Source of the DNA: Panulirus ornatus
Lineage: Eukaryota > Arthropoda > Malacostraca > Decapoda > Palinuridae
DNA: 64,000 bases
Direction: 5' to 3'
NCBI RefSeq assembly: GCF_036320965.1
Contig: NC_092279.1
Coordinates: 17,407,241 to 17,471,240, forward strand
Shown: piece after piece, positions 58,333-64,000 of the stretch
How the letters are laid out: each line of letters starts with the position of its first letter
Numbering within the stretch: position 1 is the stretch's first letter
Position numbers and translations under genes: made by a program
Notes under the pieces: generated by a model
Databases searched by the model: none
Told to the model about the DNA's origin: nothing
The model's input: only the letters and a program-made list of their open reading frames with translations

Positions 58333-59040
58333 AAGCGAAGACAGGTTTGTGTGGTAGGTTTGTGGTACGACAAGTGAGCAGCAGAACAGGGCAGACCCCG
58401 AGGCTTCGCCCTCCCTCCCTGCTGCTGCTGCTGCTGGCCGCCCTGCTAATTCTCTGGTCACATCCGCTTGCCCTGCGGACGGCCTGACCGTGTCTGTACC
58501 TTCGTCTTTGGCTCTGTGTAGGGCTAATGAAAGGGGGTTTGGTCGTCCTCATCCGCGTACCTCGGCACCTCGCTAACTATCTTCATCATATTCTGTCTTG
58601 CTTAATGGCTAATCTCCGCGCATTTTTTACCCCCTTTAATGAATTGCTCGCCCTTCATGACTGCTGTGTCTGCACCTGACATGTTTAGTTCTCTGGTGTG
58701 TACGTGTAAGGACTTCCAGATCAGTGTCCATCGGTGTAAACTCCGTCGACTTTGTTGTAAACCCGGATTACGATGTCGCTGTCGCAGAGGGTGGACGGGG
58801 GCATTGGCCTCCCTCGTATCTAAAGCTACAATGGGAATAGGAAGGGGGAAATTAAGGCGATAGTTGGCAGGACGGGTGAAGATGAAGGACGGTGGGAGTT
58901 AGGAGGAGGTGAGTGAGGAGTGTGAGGTCTGGATGAGAGGCGGGTGGGTCAGCGGCGGTGGGCGGGTTACCTCAGGCCGGTGATGATCGAGGGGCCGGCG
59001 GGTGTGCGACATTGAGCCAAGGACGCGGCGGGCCCGCTGC
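58333..59040. other. No supported gene
   Basis: Contains a short CTG run at about 58419-58435 and a CpG-rich patch at 58970-59040. No start exon can be supported. Confidence 0.45.
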
Positions 59041-59220
59041 CCGTTCCCTTCCCCCTCCCCTTCCCACCGCTACCACTCCACTACCCTATTTCTCCCCCTC
59101 CCCCCCTCCTCCAACCCAACTCCCCCCCGGCTAGTATCCTGGTAACCTGTGGAACCGCACCTTCACGTCCCATCCCCCCTGCACTGTCGTAAATCTCATC
59201 CCCCCTCCTCCCCTCTCCCT
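59041..59220. repeat. C-rich tract with minus-strand quadruplex motif
   Basis: Four C-runs at 59046-59048, 59051-59055, 59057-59060 and 59063-59065 satisfy a G3 quadruplex pattern on the minus strand. More C-runs follow to 59130. CCCTGCACTGTCGTAAA is repeated directly at about 59177 and 59217. Confidence 0.6.
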
Positions 59221-59791
59221 GCACTGTCGTAAAGAGCCCCTGACATTACTTCTTCACCACTTTACCACACCACTTGTTCTGCTTCTCACTCCGGTACCGT
59301 CTGTGTACTCCATTATACCTTGAGAGACCATCCCAACCCCAGAATCCAATGGATCAAAACATCAACTTCCTCCAGAATCACTCCACCAGACTGATAACTC
59401 TCTTCCAGTGCTCACGATTACCTTAATTACTCCGCCACTGTAACCTTCTTACCCCTTGCCCTATCACTGGAAGTTACCTTTGTTTGATTTTGTATTCCCC
59501 CCTGTCTTGAGGAAGGGGAGTATGTGGCACCACTGTCCGGGTGTCGACCTTGTGCCGTCAGTCATGGACCCTCGGCTCCAACCCCCACATCTCGGTAATC
59601 ACGGGTCGTCATGGCGGGTAATTTTTGCATGGCTGATCCCGAGTGTTTATACCGACGTACAGGCAAGTCGCACCCACCCACCCCCGCTCGTTCGGCTCCG
59701 CCCCTGAACCCGGACTTATTCATCCCATCCCGCCTCGATTTGTTGAGCTGAGTTGAAGTGTGATCAGACATTGTAAACCTGTCAGTTTCAT

Positions 59792-60022
59792 CGATCCCGA
59801 GTGAAGATTTTGAGAGTGGGCGAGGTCCTCTCTTGTCTCCCTCCCTTGCGTCAGTATCTGCGTCTCTACGATCCCGAGTGAAGATTTTGGGAGTGGGCGA
59901 GGTCCTCTCTTGTCTCCCTCCCTTGCGTCAGTATCTGCGTCTCTACGATCCCGAGTGAAGATTTTGAGAGTGGGCGAGGTCCTCTCTTGTCTCCCTCCCT
60001 TGCGTCAGTATCTGCGTCTCTA
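59792..60022. repeat. Three near-identical 77-bp tandem units
   Basis: Units start at 59792, 59869 and 59946 with CGATCCCGAGTGAAGATTTT and are 77 bp each. The only internal difference I find is GAGAG versus GGGAG in unit 2. A very recent triplication. Confidence 0.96.
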
Positions 60023-60408
60023 CTTTCCGATCAGTTATGAATGATCACGTAAGATGTTAACTGGAACTCGAAAGACCAGAGAGCCTCCATGAGTCGCCCC
60101 ATCTGTAGGTGGGACACGGAACAGAACGACACATGCGTGTCAACGTCCCTTGTAAACGTCCGTCCGGAACCCTTCGTCTCGTGTCACTAGATGTGTTGTT
60201 GACTTGTGGTGGATTGCGACCCAGCCTGGTGAGATTACTGTGCCAGCTGTTCCTCACCCTAGGCTCGAGGACGTCCACCTCTGTTATGCACTTTACACTC
60301 AATATCTCTCTATAAACATATGTAAGACTCTCTTACCATCCTGTGGAGAGGGGTCTAGAATGGGGTGGGATCGCTCGGTCCTAAGACTGATTTCTATAGC
60401 TCGTCCAC

Positions 60409-60412
<4 letters not shown>

Positions 60413-60471
<59 letters not shown>
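60413..60471. repeat. (GA)n microsatellite
   Basis: Pure GA array of 59 bp. A T-run of about 18 follows at 60508-60525. Confidence 0.97.
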
Positions 60472-60472
<1 letters not shown>

Positions 60473-60525
60473 GCTACCATAAAGTTAGCTACTCAGGTCG
60501 TTGGATTTTTTTTTTTTTTTTTTTT

Positions 60526-61214
60526 GGAGTTATGAGGTGTCATTTGACACGTCTCGGAATCGGTGTGTGGAAGCCACGTCCGGATGGCCGAGGGATAAGA
60601 TCACGCCTCTCTCGGCCGCTTCATCACTACCATCAACGTAATAGAACGTTGGGCAACGAGTGAAAACGTTCATGTGACACACGTTCAGCCGTTGTCGCAC
60701 ATGCCTTTGACACATGTGGCCCACGGGCGTCGTGATCGGCACACACCGAGTATGAAATTTGATCCCCTTGGTACGTCCTGAAATGTGTTTCATGCGCGTG
60801 TCTGAAGCAGATGGGAACAGTACCACGTCTGTTGTAGCGTCATTTACACACGGTGCCAGGATGGTTGAGACGACATAGCGACACTGAGAGACAGCAATCA
60901 GACTCCAGCCGAGATGTGCCTGAAGGCCATCGAAGATCTCCACCTGGAGATGATTTTGAACTGCATCATTTTGAAGGAAAAAAAAGATTACGAAGAAAAG
61001 ACACACTCGTGAACATAACAAGGAATACACATATTAAAGACATTGGAGTATTTTTTTCAGGTTTGGTGACCTTAAGAGCAAAGAACGTCAGACGAAAAGA
61101 GCAAATTCTGGTAAATTGGTTCTCTTTCAAACATGTATCTACACCACTCCTCTGATTAGAATATTACTGTATGCTGACAGTACCATTTAATGGAAGGGAA
61201 ATTGTATGTGGCAG
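60526..61214. other. No supported gene
   Basis: A 166-codon minus-strand frame (60530-61030) has no recognisable domain. Nothing else is seen. Confidence 0.4.
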
Positions 61215-61338
61215 ATTCAAAGATGTTTTATAGTTCGCATTGACTCTGTCAAACATCATAATTAGTGGAAACGCATATTCAAAGATGTTTTAGAGTTCGC
61301 ATTGACTCTGTCAAACATCATAACTACTGGGAACTCGT
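61215..61338. repeat. 62-bp tandem duplication
   Basis: ATTCAAAGATGTTTTA starts at 61215 and again at 61277. TTCGCATTGACTCTGTCAAA is shared by both copies. The right ends differ at several positions. Confidence 0.92.
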
Positions 61339-61553
61339 TAGTAAGGTCACCTGACTTCATCTTAGCATGCAGACGGAAGAAATCTATCATGGTTTGCACG
61401 CTGAAGATCGAGACGGTCTGGTTCGCGTCGTAAACTCGGGGTGGCATTTCCTTTTTCAGTTCGGCAAGGCTGGAGGATCTTATTAAGGCCATTGAAGTGA
61501 ATGGTTGCCACAAGTACAGTTGGTGGAGATAAGCGCTAACTTCCAGATGCCAA

Positions 61554-61556
<3 letters not shown>

Positions 61557-61624
<68 letters not shown>
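61557..61624. repeat. (CT)n microsatellite
   Basis: Pure CT array of 68 bp. Confidence 0.97.
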
Positions 61625-61628
<4 letters not shown>

Positions 61629-61863
61629 TAAGTATTTATCACCATTATGCACCAGCCAGTGGGAGGATTCAGGAAGTCGTGGGAGGAATATCTGTAGTGT
61701 GGACCCTATGAGTCAGGCAGCGATAGACATGTAGTAAGAATCGTCGAGTCTGATGTAGGGTCTTAATCTCCCGTGTTTAATTATTACGGGAAGACGGACG
61801 CGGTGTTAGGGGTCAAAAGGGGGGGGGGCAAGGTCGAGGGATCGATGAAGATTGATTTGCGAT

Positions 61864-61868
<5 letters not shown>

Positions 61869-61932
<64 letters not shown>
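61869..61932. repeat. (GA)n microsatellite
   Basis: Pure GA array of 64 bp. Confidence 0.97.
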
Positions 61933-61934
<2 letters not shown>

Positions 61935-62041
61935 AACGTTGTCCGTACTGGGCCAGGAGGAGCGGTGTTGGTCTCTGGTTCATTAAGAGGAGTGAATGAC
62001 TGCTGGTGATATATATAGGGACGGGAGGGAGAGCGAATTTG

Positions 62042-62167
62042 AGTGTGTGTGTGTGTGTGTGTGTGTGAATGCTTATATTTGTATACATTCATGAATGTAT
62101 ACATATATTCGTATTCTTATCTGGATTAGATATTCGCGCGGGCGCGCGTTTGTGTGTGTGTGTGTGT
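62042..62167. repeat. Two (GT)n arrays and a GCGC block
   Basis: GT arrays at 62042-62066 and 62151-62167, the second after GCGCGGGCGCGCG. Confidence 0.9.
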
Positions 62168-62269
62168 GACGTCACTGCGGCCTGCCCGGGTCAACGACTG
62201 TACCACCTCCACCAGAGGGGTGGTCACCGCACCGCACTGGGTCTTGGCTCACCTCCAGCTCCTCCCTCA

Positions 62270-62690
62270 ACACACACACTCACACACACACCCCTACTAC
62301 TGATGCTGCTGCCTCTGTGACCATCAACACCACTCCCACCTCCAGTGTGTCCGTCCACCACCACAGCATCTTCTACCATCTCCACCAGAACTGCCACTTT
62401 TACCACCGTTGTCGTCGTTCCCACTGCTGATGCAGTCACTGTTGCTTTCACCATCACAACGGCTCACTGTTGCTTTTACTGATGCCCCATTGGTATCCAG
62501 TGTTACCATTACCAGAGCTGTTTACTGTTGTAACCACAGTTCTGTTTACTGTTGTAACCACAGTTACCACCAGGACCTTCTGGTCTGTTGTCACTTGCCA
62601 CTAGAACAGCTGCTGTGAACCCAGATCTGTTCTACCTAAATGCTACCATCCCTAAGCACTGTTGTTCTCGCACCAGCAAAACACCACCAC
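62270..62690. repeat. Degenerate ACC/ACT-rich sequence with a perfect 24-bp duplication
   Basis: Loose ACC, CTG and TTG triplets dominate. Within it two perfect adjacent 24-bp copies lie at 62518-62541 and 62542-62565 (starting CTGTTTACTGTTGTAACC). Confidence 0.7.
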
Positions 62691-62772
62691 ACCACTGTGA
62701 TAACAGTGGTACCCTCCACAGTCCTATCCAGTGGTGATCTTACACCGGTATCACCACTGTAACGACAGTGGT
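62691..62772. repeat. Two hairpins with identical stems
   Basis: ACCACTGT/ACAGTGGT pairs with a 4-nt loop occur at 62691-62710 and again at 62753-62772. Each is followed by ACC. Confidence 0.85.
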
Positions 62773-63197
62773 ACCACCCCTAGTTCTTAATACAACCCTC
62801 CCTGTGTCCACCCATGTAGGGCCATCATCCACTCGGTAGATACGAACTGTTTGGTCTTCCCCCGATGTAGCTAACAGCACAGCGTCATATGCATACAACA
62901 ACTGTGGCAAATTCCATTCTCATTCTCCGCGGTTAAGTAGGTGAGCCGTTAGACTAGTAGACCGTGCCAGGCTTAGCTAACGTAGGGATGAGTCGGGGGT
63001 TGGGTTAGGGAAGCGTTGCTTACACCAGTACGGCTAAGGTTGGGCTGGCCCAAGGCAGGCTACGCTGAACATCCCCCAGCGCCTGCACCACGTCTTCTAC
63101 ACGCTCCGCTACACTTTGTGGTGTGGTAGAGTATACATCACCGCCAGCCGACCCCCCCTCTCACCTCCTGAGCCATACTTTGACCCCACCGCCACCA

Positions 63198-63216
63198 CAC
63201 ACACACACACATACAC
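63198..63216. repeat. (CA)n short microsatellite
   Basis: About nine CA units. Confidence 0.9.
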
Positions 63217-63239
63217 ACTCTGGGGAGGAACACTTCGTA

Positions 63240-63640
63240 GTGGAAGGGGACAAATGACGCATGTCAAGGGAGCGTACTCGAAATGGGTTGAGGTTGCCAG
63301 TGGCGTGCCGCAGGGGTCTGTTCCAGGACCACTGGTTTTCTTTTAAGTTTTTAGATGACTTGCCAGAAGGATGAGACAGCAACGCTATATATGGTTGCGG
63401 TTGATACTAAGGTCGTGTAGGTATTTGAATGGGATTGCATCAGTCTACAAGGGGACTTTCACAATCTCCAAAATTAGTCTGGTACATGGTTGCCGAAGTT
63501 CAGCCCAACTGAGTGTAAAATAGTAATCAGGATGGGACACAGTGAAAGAAGGCGTCGATATGAATTTCATTTAAGAAGCAGTAAGCTGCCGGGATCTGTA
63601 TGTGAGAGAGTTTGGCCGTAGGCTTCATCCCTAACCTGTT
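63240..63640 (+). mobile_element. LINE reverse-transcriptase palm fragment, inactivated
   Basis: The frame at 63262-63343 reads AYSKWVEVASGVPQGSVPGP. This is the S-G-V-P-Q-G-S-V-L-G-P motif of non-LTR reverse transcriptases. After a TAA at 63344-63346 and a frame change, the catalytic F-A-D-D-T-K-V block appears at 63394-63414 as VAVDTKV, so the first active-site aspartate is a valine. Downstream, in the shifted frame, SGTWLPKFSPTECKIV matches the usual W-x-x-K-F-N-x-x-K-C-x-x-M segment. The clade looks CR1/Jockey-like. Dead element. Confidence 0.85.
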
Positions 63641-64000
63641 GCCAGAGTCCCACAAGAACGAATGTACTAAACTGGATTCAGGGATTCCATTCTTATGAAC
63701 ATAGCGTGGGATTCGACCGGGGTGGAAAAGGTAGGATTCTTTTGCTTCGAGTCGTGTGAAGATATTTGAACTTGGCTGTGTGGTTCGATTCATATAAAGC
63801 GATGGGGATAGTCTTGAGTGATTCGAATCGTATGAAACGATTTAGTTCGCTCGAGTGATTCGAGTGGAATGATTGATTGCACTCGTGCCTAACACACCTG
63901 AGCGATACATCAAGTGTGGGAATTTTAATTTCAGTGGCGCACTGGAGCGAAGAAACGAGATTAAACTACGAACCAGGACGTTCGAACCATGATTGTGGCG
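63641..64000 (+). other. Possible continuation of LINE remnant; no feature
   Basis: Weak traces of the RT connection region may continue. GATTCGA/GATTCGAATCG words repeat loosely between 63784 and 63865. ACGTTCGAACCATG at the right edge is a B-box-like word that cannot be judged because the window ends. Confidence 0.3.

Overview
The window looks like non-coding nuclear DNA from an arthropod, most probably a decapod crustacean. The evidence is its density of long, pure dinucleotide arrays (AG/CT, AT, AC/GT) and ATT arrays. It also has decayed LINE tails, tRNA-like SINEs, and a repeat core around GCGCTACCTCGC that I associate with decapod genomes. The species cannot be read from the sequence. 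There is no bacterial, organellar or viral gene organisation, no rRNA and no convincing intact tRNA gene. Most open frames longer than 60 codons are repeat translations, chance frames or frames in purine-rich tracts.

Layout. 1-13 kb is intron-like or intergenic sequence with several arrays, a 17-bp-stem hairpin (3018-3059), a dispersed SINE/MITE-like element (5405-5609), a candidate zero-length-exon recursive splice site (9028-9050), a 23-bp G-rich minisatellite (10176-10434) and a possible terminal exon (11601-11701). 13-20 kb holds LINE remnants on both strands, a palindromic foldback element (14169-14418), a 25-bp minisatellite with 23 full units in perfect register (16301-16887) and a minus-strand SINE. 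20-28 kb contains the best protein-coding candidate, a 24-codon first exon with a good start context and splice donor (22185-22256). It also holds a plus-strand SINE and a LINE tail with its 3' UTR (26896-27545). 28-45 kb is mostly array-rich and featureless, with a strong hairpin between two AG arrays (29708-29752) and an older copy of the same LINE (36962-37262). 45-64 kb has purine-biased tracts, more foldback copies, several young tandem duplications (56589-56729, 59792-60022, 61215-61338) and a reverse transcriptase fragment that has lost a catalytic aspartate (63240-63640).

How it fits together. The only plausible gene signals are single splice-like sites and one start exon, all on the plus strand. 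The simplest reading is a gene with a short first coding exon at 22.2 kb opening into a very long intron, and possibly another gene or a 5' leader intron to its left. The rest is explained by mobile-element decay and tandem-repeat growth. Three links stand out. (1) A short element at 5.4 kb shares an inverted 29-bp core with the LINE 3' end at 27.5 kb, 25 of 29 positions matching. (2) LINE and SINE 3' ends repeatedly abut microsatellites. (3) A dispersed foldback family of at least seven copies in 64 kb has arms built of a 21-bp unit that stays open as a heptapeptide repeat.
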